The notes under the pieces: model-generated
Database searches by the model: none
Told to the model about the DNA's origin: nothing
What the model saw: only the letters and a program-made list of their open reading frames with translations
Shown here: positions 33,234 through 45,700 of the stretch, piece after piece
Numbering within the stretch: the stretch's first letter is position 1
Layout of the letters: each line of letters opens with the position of its first letter
Made by a program: the position numbers and the translations under genes
From: Hedera helix
Taxonomy: Eukaryota; Streptophyta; Magnoliopsida; Apiales; Araliaceae
NCBI GenBank assembly: GCA_947179155.2
Contig: OX359283.1
Span: forward strand, 13,983,336 to 14,047,335
Direction: 5' to 3'
DNA: 64,000 bases

Positions 33234-36200
33234 ATGCCGCCACGTAGACAACCACCAAGGAACCAGGGGGTAGAAGAGTCAGTTAACAACGACGAGGGGG
33301 GGACACAACGTAGACCCAATGCAAAACTTCGTCGACATGCTAGCTGAGGCAATGCAAAACCGCCACCCAGTAGTAGCAAATCCGCCACCACCACCAAATC
33401 AGTTGGCGAATTTCAAAGACTTTAAAGCGGTGGGACCGCCAGAGTTTAGGGGAACGTCGGACCCGATAGAGGCCCAATCATGGATAAAGGAGATAGAGAA
33501 AGCGTTCGTTATCGCAAGAGTAGCTGAGGAGCAAAAGACGATTTTTGCTACCTACATGATGAAGGGAGAAGCCAATTTCTGGTGGGAAGCCAATCAGAAT
33601 AGGGCTGACGATGGTGTGGTGCCATGGACAAGATTCAAGGAAATATTCGATGAGAATTATTTCCCGAAGAGTATGAAAAGTAGGATGGAGGTAAAGTTTC
33701 TAGAACTAAAGCAGGAGAACATGTCGGTACCGGAGTACGCGACAAGATTTAATGAGCTGGCTAGGTTCGCTCCACATCAGGTGGACACGGAGGAACGCAA
33801 GGCCAGAAGGTTCGAGAATGGATTGAGACCTTGGATATTCAACAAGGTAGCAGTACTGCAGATTGACTCGTTCGCAACTTTGCTAGAAAAGTCAATCATT
33901 GCTGAAGGAGGAAGCGACGCGTTAACCAAGTACAATCATGAGAGAAACAAGAAGAAAAATGAAGGGGGAAGCAAGAACAGCAACAGTGGAGGCAATAATA
34001 ATAGCAACAAGCGTAAATGGGACAGCAACAATGACAAGAGCTCAGGGAATCAGCAAGGAAATGCCCAGAAGAAGACGACGTGTAATATTTGTGGGAAGAA
34101 CCACTTCGGGGAGTGCAGGAAAGGGAAGAATACATGTTATAACTGCGGTCAGGTGGGACATATTTCTCCAAATTGTCCCCTCCCAAAGAAAGTGAGATGC
34201 TTTTCTTGCGGAGCATCTGACCACCTGATAAAGGATTGCCCTAAGAAGAAGAATGACGGGGGTAGCGGCTACAAGGGCAATAACAGCAAACTGGCTATCG
34301 GGGGACCGGTACCACAAAACAAGCCGACAGCCCGGACATTCAATATGACGGTGCAAGATGCTGTGGGGTCAAAAGACGTGGTGTCAGGTATTATTCCGAT
34401 CAATAATATAAATGCATATGTATTGTTTGATTCGGGTGCTACCTGTTCATTTGGGTTTGATGATTTCGCTAGACGATTAGAGTTGCTTAGGGACAAACTA
34501 GAAAACTCAATGAACATAGAAGTTGCTAATAAAGAAGTGATTCCGGTAAAGTACATACATAGAAATTGTTGTGCTGAAATCAGGGGTCAGAAATTAAATG
34601 TGAATCTAATTCCAATACGTCTGGGGGAATTTGATGTAATACTTGGGATGGATTGGTTGTTTAACCACGGGGCGATAATTGATTGTCAGAAGAAGTGCAT
34701 ACACCTTAAGACACCAAATAAGTCTAAGGTCGTATTTTATGACAGCAAATCGTCAAGACAGTCTTCTTGTCTGACGATGATGCAAGCCAAGAAATTATTG
34801 AAGAAAGGTTGTGTAGGGTATTTGGCTCATGTGGTTGATACACAAGTGGTGAGTCCCGAGATGGAACAAATACCAGTAGTTAGGGAGTTTATGGATGTTT
34901 TTCCAGATGTACTGCCAGGCTTACCGCCGGACAGAGAAATAGAATTTGTGATTGATTTAGTACCGGGGACAACACCGATATCGAAAACACCATATAGGAT
35001 GGCTCCGGTAGAACTGAAGGAATTGATGGTGCAATTGCAGGAGTTGTTAGATAATAAGTACATTCAGCCAAGTGTTTCTCCATGGGGAGCACCGGTGCTG
35101 TTTGTAAAGAAGAAGGATGGATCGATGAGACTGTGTATGGATTATAGGGAGCTGAATAGGGTGACAATTAAGAACAAGTACCCGTTACCACGAATTGACG
35201 ATCTTTTCGATCAATTGAAAGGGGCGAAGTACTTTTCAAAGATTGACTTAAGGACTGGTTATCATCAGTTGAAAGTCAAGAAGGAGGATGCACCCAAGAC
35301 GGCATTCAGAACTCGATATGGGCATTATGAGTTTCTGGTGATGTCGTTTGGACTAACGAATGCGCCAGCCGCATTTATGGACATGATGAACAGAATATTC
35401 AAGCAATACTTGGATAAATTTGTAGTCGTGTTCATTGACGATATTCTGGTGTATTCCAAAACGGAGGAGGAGCATACTGAACACCTAAGATTGGTGTTGG
35501 AGATTTTACGAAAGGAGCGGTTGTACGCTAAGTTTTCAAAGTGTGAATTCTGGTTGGAAAGAGTTCAATTTTTAGGTCATGTTATTGACAAGAAGGGAGT
35601 TTCGTTTGATCCGGCGAAGGTTGAATCGGTAATGAATTGGGAACAACCAAGGACGCCGACAGAAGTAAGAAGTTTCTTAGGGTTAGCGGGTTACTATCGG
35701 AGATTCATTCAAGACTTCTCAAAGATAGCAACACCGTTGACCAACTTAACAAGAAAGACGGTAAAATACGTGTGGACGGAGAAGTGTGAGGAAAGTTTTC
35801 AGGAGTTAAAGAAAAGACTTAGTGAAACACCTATATTGACCTTACCAGACGATACAGGAGGTTTTACGGTCTACAGTGATGCATCGCACAAGGGGCTTGA
35901 CTGTGTGCTTATGCAAAACGTCAAGGTCGTTGCGTATGCGTCCAGACAATTAAAAGATTATGAGAAGGGATATCCTACCCACGACTTGGAGCTGGCAGCG
36001 GTAGTGTTTGCCCTTAAAATTTGGAGACATTATCTGTACGGAGAAAAATGTGAGATATTCACAGACCATAAGAGTCTGAAGTATATCTTCACACAAAAGG
36101 AGCTGAATATGAGGCAACGGAGATGGTTGGAATTGATCAAAGATTATGATTGTGAAATTCTATATCATCCCGGCAAGGCCAACGTAGTAGCGGATGCTCT

Positions 36201-36504
36201 GAGTAGAAAGAGCAGGGAGAAATTGTTCATATTGACAGATCAAGAACAATTGGTTCAAGAGATGGCTCGAATGGAGTTGGAAGTGAGAAGTCCAAACGAG
36301 TCAATAGAAGTCGAGGCGAGCCCAACCTTGTTAGATAGGGTGAAAGAGGCTCAAGACAAAGATGAGGAATGTGACAGAATCCGGAAGAGGATGACCGATG
36401 GAGAAGAGGTCAAGTTTAAAATTGATAGCATGGGATTGCTGAGATTTGAAAATCGTGTTTGGGTACCACTAGTGCCTGAATTACGAGAGGAAATTTTGCA
36501 ATAG
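33234..36504 (+). pseudogene. Gag-protease-RT-RNase H polyprotein, frame break near N-terminus
   Basis: The natural start is ATG at 33234 (MPPRRQPPRNQG), but a seven-G run at 33296-33302 shifts the frame and the reading stops at 33345. The long frame resumes from 33319 and has 1061 codons to TAG at 36502. Counting from 33319: gag core ~54-180 (SWIKEIEKAF; ARRFENGLRPWI); three Cys/His knuckles at 255-266 (compressed CX2CX3HX3C), 273-286 and 294-307; aspartic protease D371-S-G with ILGMDW at 441-446; RT with YRELN (609-613), SKIDLRTGYHQ (640-650), MSFGLTNAPAAF (675-686) and catalytic FIDD (705-708); RNase H from VYSDAS (851-856), TDHKSL (915-920) and ADALSRK (958-964). In RNase H, GLD (859-861) replaces the usual GLG. 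It copies element RNA to DNA. Lesions make it a pseudogene as read, although a homopolymer error in sequencing cannot be excluded for the first. Confidence 0.93.
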
Positions 36505-37755
36505 GCCCACAGTACGAGATACTCGATACATCCGGGGAGTACGAAGATGTATCAAGATCTACGTCATCATTTTTGGTGGCCGAATTTAAAAAGAGAGGTT
36601 ACAGAATGTGTCAGCCGATGCCTAACTTGTCAAAGGGTAAAGGCCGAACATCAGAGACCAAGCGGATTGTTACAGCTGTTAGAAATTCCTGAGTGGAAAT
36701 GGGAGCATATCACAATGGATTTTGTGGTAGGACTTCCAGCAACACAGAAGGGATATGACGCAATTTGGGTGATTGTGGATCGACTAACAAAGTCAGCGCA
36801 CTTTTTGCCGATCAAGATTAGGTTCAGTTTGGATCAGTTGGCCAAATTGTACATCAAAGAGATAGTTTCAAGACATGGGGTGCCGGTATCGATTGTGTCA
36901 GACAGAGATCCGCGCTTCACGTCAAAATTTTGGAGAAGTCTTCAGGAGAGATTGGGGACACAGTTGAGAATGAGTACAGCGTATCATCCGCAGACCGATG
37001 GGCAAAGTGAGAGAACAATTCAGACATTGGAAGATATGCTCAGGGCCTGCGTAATGGATTTCAAGGGCAGTTGGGAAATCCATCTACCACTAGTTGAGTT
37101 TGCATACAACAACAGTTATCATGCGAGTATAGGTATGCCGCCTTACGAAGCTTTATATGGCAGAAAATGCAGAACACCTCTATGTTGGGATGAGGTAGGA
37201 GAACGCCGACTGTTGGGGCCAGAATTGGTTCAACAGACGGTAGAAATTATCAAGGTAATAAGAGCTCGGCTAGTAGCAGCTCAAGACCGTCAAAAGAAAT
37301 ACGCCGATTTACATAGACAGAAACGAGACTTCAAAGTGGGGAGTTTTGTGTTCATTAAGGTATCTCCCTGGAAAGGGAAGATCATATTTGGAAAGAAGGG
37401 GAAACTGAGTCCAAGGTTCATAGGACCGTTCGAAATATTGAGGAGAGTGGGTGAAGTAGCATACGAGGTAGCTTTACCTCCTGAATTGGAACATATTCAC
37501 AATGTGTTTCACGTGTCAGTATTGCGGCCATACAAACCAGACTACAAGCACGTTATCTCCTATGAACCAATTCAAGTCGGGAAGGACTTATCATATGAAG
37601 AAGTTCCTGTTCAGATACTCGATAGGAAGGAACAGAAACTGAGAAATAAGATAATTCATTCTGTCAAAGTAATTTGGAGGAATCACGCCATTGAAGAAGC
37701 TACGTGGGAATTAGAGGAGGAAATGAGGGCAAATTACCCGTTTTTATTTGAGTAA
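36505..37755 (+). pseudogene. Integrase with C-terminal chromodomain, after in-frame TAG
   Basis: Same frame as the preceding polyprotein but separated by TAG at 36502-36504; the first ATG after the stop is 36547. The zinc-binding part lies across the start (H residues encoded at 36511-36540, then CVSRCLTCQR). Counting from 36547, the catalytic triad is D58 (ITMDF), D119 (IVSDRDPRF) and E155 (TDGQSERT), with 35 residues between the second and third. The GPF-type extension is FKVGSFVFIKVSPWKGKIIF...GPFEILRRV (261-301). A chromodomain spans about 350-402 (VPVQILDRKEQKLR, IHSVKVIWRNH, EATWELEEEM). It would insert element DNA, and chromodomains of this clade are known to steer integration toward heterochromatin. 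Except for the stop, the frame is intact. Confidence 0.92.
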
Positions 37756-37790
37756 CCTTATTTTTACAATTCCGAGGACGGAATTTTTAT

Positions 37791-37803
37791 AAGGAGGGGA
37801 GAA
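37791..37803 (+). other. Polypurine tract
   Basis: AAGGAGGGGAGAA directly precedes the 3' LTR TG, as expected for the plus-strand primer. Confidence 0.93.
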
Positions 37804-40800
37804 TGTAATGTCCTAGAATTTCCACGTCTTTATTAATTAAATTATTAATTTAATTTCCAACGAGTTAGTTTTACGAGATTATTTAAATCTTTTTATGTGA
37901 TTAATTAATTATGTGATTAAATAATTATGTAATTAATTACTAAAATTAATTAAAGGGGGTCACTAATATGTTATTAAATTAGTGAACAAACCCTAAAGAT
38001 TTAATATCAAAATAATTGATAAGTTTCCTATTAATTAAATATTCAATTAAATTGAATATAATGAGTGAATTAAATATAATAAATTAATTAATATGATTAT
38101 TAATTAATGTAAATAATGTGAAATATTAATTATAATATTTATTAGTCCATTTAGTAATTTAATACTTATGTGTTAGAATATTTAATTATTTATTCAATCT
38201 AATTATTTATTTAATCATGGATTGAATAATTAATGTATAAATTATTAAATTAGCCCAACATGGGTCAATTAGTAGCCCAAGTGGAGAATAATAAAATTTG
38301 ACAATTTAGTAGCCCAAACAATTTAATAGAAGCCCAATTGGTATTTTAAATTAAAGCCCAATGATTGGCCCACTTGAAAAATACTTAATTAAACTATTTA
38401 TTTATTAAAGTAAGAAAAATGACAATGATTTTGGGACAAATAATAGTCCATCAGCCGAAGCATGCTAGGAAGGAGAGAGAAAATGAGTTGGTTTTTATTT
38501 TAATTTCTTTTTCATTTATTTAATTAAGGATTGCTTGTTTTGTTTTTTTGTAGTACATGAAACCATGCTTCTTTTCACCAACTAAGTCATGGCTAGCTTT
38601 CTTGTGTAAGTATCCATATAGGGGCATGGGCTAAATTATTAGATATATTATGTATCTATCATATTTGCAAGTATACTTACAATTTAGTAGTTTTTGAAAG
38701 TCATTTCTCATCTTTTATTTTCAAACAAAAGAGAGAGCTAGAGAGCATTTGAGAGGGTGAGAAAATTTGAGAGAAAAATACTAGGAGAAGAGAAGGAGTC
38801 TTGGTTCATGTCATCTTCCTTCGCAACTTATTTTGGAAGAAAAAGAAGAATAGCCATTAAATCAAGGTAATGGTTATTTTAAATGAAATTTTGTTTTTAA
38901 ATTAAATAAATCATCATGTTATTATAAACATGTTAATATAGTTATTAATGTGTAGTTGTAATATTTATGCCATGCTTGAGTTTAATATGTTTGGTTTGTA
39001 TTTTGGTATATTTTATATGCTAAAATATGTGTTTAGTAGTGTATAAACAAGTGTTGGAATTCATGACCAAAAATATTTTTATAAACCTTAGATTTTAAAA
39101 CATTAAATCATGAGAAAAAACAAAGTTTGAATCACTCAAAATGGAGTTATACACAAAAAGTTATGATTTGTGGTAGTTTATGTGATGTAAAATTTTTTAT
39201 AAAAAAATAATGATATTAAATCATGAAAAATTAATTTTTCATGTTATAAATTAATATAAGGTGATTGGTAATTTTTTTGGATTTTTATTGAGGATTTAAG
39301 CCTTACTTGATGGTATATTTTTAATTAAAATGGGTACTGTTCACGTTCTGCCGGAAGAAAAAAAAAAGGGGGTTTTCCGCGCAATGCGCGGAAGGTTATT
39401 AGGCTAAGGGACGCAGAGCCAAACGATGTCGTTTGGCCTTTGTAAGAGTTTACTCCGCGCAATGCGCGGAAGCCGTTTACGGCTTCTCAAAACGGCACCG
39501 TTTTGGGCCGTTGTTTCTGAAGGCGCGCGCAATGCGCGAGCGCCGGTTTTCTGCGAAATTACCAGTTTGCCCCTCCGTGTTTTTCTTGGCAGAATTACCA
39601 TTTTGCCCTCGGATCAGTTTTCAACTTATTTACGAAAATACCATTCGGGTTAATTTTAATTAATTTAAATATTTGAAAATTAATTTAAAATTATAACAAA
39701 AATAATAATAATACAAAAATAATATTGGGGAGGATATTTTTCAATAAGTTTAATATTTAAATATTTTAAAATTTAATCTAGTTAGCTAATCATGGTTAAA
39801 TTAAATAAATTTATTATTTATTTATTATTTAAAATGTTAATAATAAATAAAGATGATAAATTAGCAATTATTATTTAATGCCTATTAAATAATACTTAAA
39901 GAGAGATAAAATTTATAAATGAATTATTTATTATTTAAATATTATTAAATAATAAATAAGGATAATTAAGTAATTAATTATTATTTAATTAGCATTAAAT
40001 AACGATTAATGGAAATTAAGTTATTAGAGTAATAATTTATTATTTAATTTAAATAATAAATAAGAATGATTTAATTATTATTTAACCTTAAATAATAATT
40101 AAAATTAATTAAATAATTAATTATTATTTAATTAACATTAAATAATAATTAAAGAGGATTAAGATTAGTAAACTATTATTTAATTTTCTTAAATTAAATA
40201 ATAAGTAAGGTTAATTACTTAGTTAATTATTGGTTGATTAATACTAAATTAAAGAAGGTTAAAATTAAGTCAATAATTATTTATTATTTAATTATAATTA
40301 AATAATAAGTAAGTACAATTAGTTATTATTTATTTTTAAATAATAACTAGAGTTAATTAATTAATTTCTATTTAATCAAGATTAAATAGTAATTAAATAG
40401 AGTTTGAGTTAATAAAATAAATTGAATTTAATTATGATTTAATTAAACAAATGTAATAAGTTGTTTAAGGGTTTAATAAGTGTCCAACACTTAAGAAAAA
40501 TAGTTTCTAACTTATTAAATTATTAACCTAAAATGATTAAGGGTCTATAAGGTTAATAATATTGTTTTGACTAATGTAATTTATGTGTTAGTACTTATGT
40601 GGTAAATAAGTTCATTATTAAGCGTATAGTTATGCAATTACGCCGTACTAATTATTAGACCGACTCTATTAATGTTAGGTCTTTCAAAGCAAGTTAGTTA
40701 AAGCTAGACAATTGTTGTAGCTGAGCAGACAGACAAGTTCTCTAACCCTACTCATTTATTGTTGAACAAGTTTCTATACTTGTATTTATTGTCAAAGATT

Positions 40801-41700
40801 GAAGTGGTTTAATTATTTAAAATTATCCCACATCCATATTGTTTATAAAATCGCACTTAGTGCACTTGAAGCTTATTAGTTCTTGATTCATGAACTGTAT
40901 TAAAAATGTCAAAAGCTAATAGTTCAGCTAGACATTACGTTTATAAATTCAATACTTGAATACTTTTAAAAGCTTATCCAAACCATTGTTGGGTGCGGAT
41001 TTCTTATATTAAGTCTGAGAATTGAACAACCCTAAATTAGGGGGTTTTGTGTCGGGAAACCGACTTTGGGCGCCAGTGACTAAATGTAATGCATATACAG
41101 CGGGTTGAATAGGCTGATCCCCTTGAAAACCAAACAACTCAAAGGGTCAGAGGAAACTCTATTATACCCTCGTTAGTTCAGGGTCCTTAGTGACCGCTCA
41201 GCATTTTAAGATTCAAATATTCTGTTTATTAAAATTTGAATCTTGTTTCATTCACAATTGTTATATCTATTGTTGAATCATTGATGATATTTCCCATTCA
41301 TTCATGATATATTAAATCTCTATGATTGTTCTAAACTTGCTGAGCAAACTAGTTGCTCATTCTTGCTATATCATGAACCATTTTTCAGATAGACCTGATT
41401 GCTCAAAGAAGGATAAGGGAAAAGGAAAAGCCAGAGATTAAGTTAGCTTATGCATGCTAATTAGATATTTAATGTGTATTTACTGTTGAAGAACCTTTTG
41501 TAATTCCTTATGATAGGAACTGTTTTATGTTAAGGTTGATAGACCCTGGTATTGTAACCTTTTGAAGGGAACCAATATGGGGAACCAATATGTATTATTC
41601 CGCGATGTTTAAATGCAATGTATGTATTTAATTGTTAGTAATGTGTTGAATAGTGAGAACCAAACTCGAGGTTATGGAACCCGGATTTGGGGTCGTCACA
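37804..41700 (+). mobile_element. 3' LTR of Tekay-like element, 3897 bp
   Basis: Near-identical to 27920-31786. Extra sequence relative to the 5' LTR: A/T repeat near 39700 and a tandem GGGGAACCAATAT near 41570-41590. Some differences in the GC islet are CpG-to-TpG type, consistent with methylation of silenced copies. Confidence 0.95.
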
Positions 41701-41705
41701 CACAA
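41701..41705. repeat. TSD CACAA, right copy
   Basis: Exact match to 27915-27919, directly after the 3' LTR CA end. Confidence 0.93.
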
Positions 41706-42645
41706 CAAAGGAATAACATATATATAATCTAAAAATCTCAATTCATATTGAACCCAGAAGTGGCCGTGTAGATTGACCCCACAAATCCTTTTCTCATGCA
41801 CAAAAAGGTGTAGATTTCTATCGCATTGCACTTACTTAATTGTATGAAGACTAGTGAAGCAACAAACCTTGTAGAAAAAAGCCACAAGCCGGCGATGAAA
41901 ACCATTACAGACTAAATTGTCCCTCTTTCCATGTTAGAGGATATGTGGGTGCCAATTTGTGATGGGTGGACTCTTAGTGGTGTATTGAGGATTAGAGTTA
42001 GGGCCAAAAGAGGCATGGGTTCAATCCTAGCAGTTGGGTATGCAAATTGGGAGGAGAAGAGGTGTGGGTTGTTTCAATTTAGAGGGAGACAAGTGGGGAT
42101 GTAAATAGAATAGGAGTCGTGGATTGTTTGGGGGATGTTAATAGAGTACAGTGAACATTAGGCAGCCGTTCAGGTATATGGGGTGGGCTCTCTACTTCGG
42201 CAGAAAAAATTAGTCGTGATATGGGCTTGTGAGGCGGCCACTATGTAAAATGGGACGAGCTCGCTACTTCATCTAAAAAAATTCTTTGTAATCTGGGGGG
42301 AAATGGGGTGGGCTCGTTATACTGGCAGTGACTTCCTTTTGCTTAATTCTCCTAAGCTATTGTCCGCAACTATATTGGTTAAGTTGCAAGCAAAATAAAT
42401 TCACAATTAAATCTCATTGATTGCAAATAGAGCTACTAACCAAAAAAATTAAATAAATAAATAAAATAAAAGTAAAAGTATTCCTTGAAATTTCAAAACA
42501 ATTCTATATATTGACTAAAGATAAATAATATGATTGGGTTGCCTCCCAATTAGGGCTAGTTTTAGAGTCTTTAGCCTGACTACTTCCTATCTCAGTTGAT
42601 CGTGGCGAGGCTGACTGAGGATTTCTGGAGATCAATACCACCTCC
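41706..42645 (-). mobile_element. Athila-like element, spacer between integrase and downstream ORF
   Basis: No intact frame. It lies between the Athila integrase C-terminus (42646) and, across the Tekay-like insertion, the downstream ORF at 27695. The stretch 42165-42330 repeats the phrase TATGGGGTGGGCTC(T/G) with GCGGCC and GCTC GCTACTTC words resembling the GC islet of the Athila LTR (52910-53020). Confidence 0.5.
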
Positions 42646-43377
42646 CTAGTAATGTTTAATTCTTTGGCCGTTGACTTTGAATGTAGCATCGGACTTGTTA
42701 TCTTCTAACTTGATGGCTCCATATGGGAATACTGATTTGATAATAAATGGACCTGGCCATCTGGATTTAAGCTTCCCAAGGAAAAGTTTCAATTGAGAAT
42801 TGAATAGTAACACATCTTGACCAGGTTCAAATTTATGATTCACAATATTTTTGTCATGCCACCTCTTTACTCACTCCTTATAAACCTTGGCGTTTTCATA
42901 AGCTTGGAGACAGAATAAGTTGCAAGAGGCGCTTTTCTCCCGCTACGTCTAAATTAACATTGAGTTTTCGGATAGCCAAAAAAATATTATGTTCTAATTC
43001 CATCAGCAAATGGCATGCTTTTCCAAAGACTCGCCAAAATGGCGATATCTCAATCGGAGTTTTATAAGTTGTTCTATATTCTCATAGAGCATCGTCAAGC
43101 TTCAACGCCTAATCCTTCCTATTAGGATTCACTACGTTCTCCAAAATCCTCTTCACCCCTCTGTTTGAAATCTCAACTTGACCACTTGTTTGAAGGTGGT
43201 AAGTTGTGATTATCCTGTGCGTGACTCCATATTTAGTGAGTAAGGCCTCAAAGAGTTTATTACAGAAGTGTTAGCCTTCATCACTAATTATTGCACGTGG
43301 GGTTCCAAATCTTATGAAGATGTTCCGTCGAAGAAATTTTATCACCACTTTTGTGTCGTTAGTGGGAAAACCAGTAG
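42646..43377 (-). pseudogene. Athila-like integrase, C-terminal part
   Basis: The minus-strand frame 42843-42646 reads FEPGQDVLLFNSQLKLFLGK, SRWPGPFIIKSVFPYGAIKL, the SRL...GKL-SRWxGPF module of Athila/Tat-type integrase C-termini. Upstream to 43377, fragments of the catalytic core appear in broken frames (for example the equivalent of the NG-V-E-R region near 43150-43200). The solo LTR at 43378 interrupts it. Confidence 0.75.
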
Positions 43378-44079
43378 TGTAATATCCAAGAAATTTGTAA
43401 GTGATTATATTAATGAAATTAATGAATTACTTGAAAGATTATTTGTGTGCTCATACATTTATGTATTGTGTGGTAAACATTAACAATTTAATTAAATATG
43501 TGATAAATAATAATGTAAGTGATGTTGATGATGAACTTAATTAATTTAAGTTTATGTAATATGCCTTGTGTGGCATAATTGTTAAGATGGACTAATTAAT
43601 TAATTTATGCAATTAATGGTGAGATGATTAAATAATGTCATGGATTAACGAGAGTAATTAAATTAAGCCCAATGTGAATATTAAGAGGTCACATGAATTA
43701 ATATGACATAGCCCAACATGCTTGTAATTAAAGTCCATGTATGTATGGATGGCTAAAATTAATGAATTAGCCCAATAGGAAAAAAAAATGTTCACGACCC
43801 AATGAAACTTTAATTAGTGACCCATTGGAACTTATTTGAATAAGTCCAAAACATAGTCCAATTATATGATCCAAATGATCTATTTTTTTCTAGAATGCTT
43901 TATAATATATATAATCCATCATGAGACTAAAATACTAGGTTTATATTTTTTTAAAAGGAAGTTATGTAGGTAATTATAAATGGAGGCATGGAACTAAGCC
44001 CTAAATTGAGGAATGGTTGAGAACTCTTCACTAAATTTTCCTTAACCAATGGGTAATGCATACTTGGAGGATATTAACA

Positions 44080-44095
44080 CTCCTATAAATAGGAG
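44080..44095 (+). promoter_or_regulatory. LTR TATA box as loop of a palindrome
   Basis: CTCCTATAAATAGGAG: perfect six-base arms around TAAA, with TATAAATA at 44084-44091. A GAGAGAGTAAGAGAGAAGTT leader follows. Confidence 0.7.
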
Positions 44096-44894
44096 TTCTC
44101 AAATTTCATTTTAAGGCTTGTAGCTTTTGGCTAAGTTGATATATAGAGAGAGTAAGAGAGAAGTTGAGAGAAAAATAAGAAAAACCTAGTGGAACTCTTG
44201 CAAATTGGAGTTCTAGAAATCTTAGAATTAAGCAAAGAGAAGCGGAGACCCTAGTAAGATTTAACTCTAGAAGGAAAATAGCTTCAAAGAGGTATAAATA
44301 AATTTTTTTCCCTAAATATTTTCCTTAGTACCATGTTATAGCTAGTTGTGTAAATATTTATTTTTGGTTGTGGAAGGATTATGTGTTGTGGGATCATGAA
44401 GGATTCAAATGTATAAGGATGGCTTTGTGAAGGAGTGTATGTGTTTTGTATGTCTACATATGTGTTTTATGTCTAAATAAACAAAAGAAATATATATGAA
44501 CATGAAAATCCTACGTGTACTAGTGAAAACATGTGATTTGGGTAAAAATGCAATAAAACGTGTAACTAATTTCCATAATCTAAAAATTGTATGTCGTAGT
44601 TCTATGAAATGAGAAGATATTCCAAGTAGAACGAACAAAAACGGAGGTAAAATGGATTTATGGTGAATTTTCTTGTAAAAGATGTCAAAGTAGAACTCTA
44701 GCTTGAAAAACCAATAAATTTGGTTAAATAAATATTTTTAAAAATAATAAAAAAATTGGAGTGTTGAAGAGTTATGAGTTTATGAAATAACAAAATTGAT
44801 TTAAACTCATTTGGATTTAAAATGAGCAAGATATGAAGGATTGAATCAAAAAGGGTAGGAAAACAAAAAATTAATTTTTTTTTTCTTTCTGCCA

Positions 44895-45025
44895 GGGGGG
44901 CGCTGCAGTGCCGCCCCCTAGTATAAAACCGGGCACTGCAGCGCCGATCAATATTTTTAGTTGACCTAGGCCGGTCAAACCAGGTCAAATCGGTTGGGTT
45001 GACCGGTCCGACCCGACCCGACAGA
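44895..45025. repeat. GC-rich palindromic islet of solo LTR
   Basis: GGGGGGCGCTGCAGTGCCGC, then GGGCACTGCAGCGCC (the two are inverted relatives sharing GGCGCTGCAGTGCC), followed by GGTCAAACCAGGTCAAAT and GACCGGTCCGACCCGACCC. The window-start LTR has the parallel GGTCGGGTCGGGTCAGCC at 1419-1436 after its own palindrome. Confidence 0.85.
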
Positions 45026-45039
45026 GGGAAAAAAGTTTT

Positions 45040-45700
45040 ATTTTTAATTATAATAATAATTAAAAATAATAATAAATAATAAAAATAAAATAAAATAATA
45101 TGAATAAAATAATAATTTAATTTGTGGGATAATTAGAATAATATTAAACAAATAAAATAATACTTTAAAATTATTTTATTTGTTAATTGATTAAATCATA
45201 TACAAATAAAATAATACTTTAAAAATTATTTTATTTGTGAGTTGATTAAATAATATTAAACAAATGAATTGATTAAATAATATTAAACAAATAAAATAAT
45301 ACTTTAAAAATTATTTTATTTGTAAGTTAATAATGAAGATTATTTACATAATTAAAATAGTATTAAAGGACTATTTTAATTGTGGATTAATAATACATAA
45401 GCAATTAAAATAATATTATAGATTATTTTAATTGTATAATATTATTTTAATTGCGAATTAATTAGAGTCAAACAATTAAAATAATATTAAGAATTATTTT
45501 AGTTGTAACTCAATAATGAAGATGTAATTAAATAATGTTAACAATTATTTTGATTGTGAATTATTAAAGGATGGACAATTAAAATAATATTAAGAATTAT
45601 TCTAATTGTGTACTAGTGGGGCATAATTAAATTAAAATAAGAGTAAACGTTACTCTAATTGAAAATTAAACAAATAAAATGATAACTTAAATTATTTTAT
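45040..45700. repeat. AT-rich minisatellite in solo LTR
   Basis: Tandem units around AATAAAATAATACTTTAAAA with ATTATTTTATTTGTGAGTTG, period about 60-70, degenerating rightward into AATTAAAATAATATTAAGAA units. The arms of each unit are partly self-complementary. Confidence 0.85.

Larger units (their letters stand above)
27920..41700 (+). mobile_element. Structurally complete Tekay/Del-like Ty3-gypsy retrotransposon, 13.8 kb
   Basis: Order: 5' LTR, initiator-Met primer site, extra coiled-coil ORF, gag, protease, RT, RNase H, integrase with chromodomain, polypurine tract, 3' LTR. A CACAA duplication flanks it. RT-before-integrase order makes it Ty3/gypsy. The C-terminal chromodomain, KVSPWKGKIIFGKKGKLSPR integrase extension and very long LTRs fit the Tekay (Del) chromovirus clade. 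The LTRs are near-identical by eye, so insertion is recent. Two coding lesions (frame break before 33319, TAG at 36502) suggest it cannot make a full polyprotein by simple translation. Confidence 0.95.

Noticed and set aside
33896..35167. Antisense frames across gag-pol
   Set aside because: Shadows of the coding strand with no motifs.
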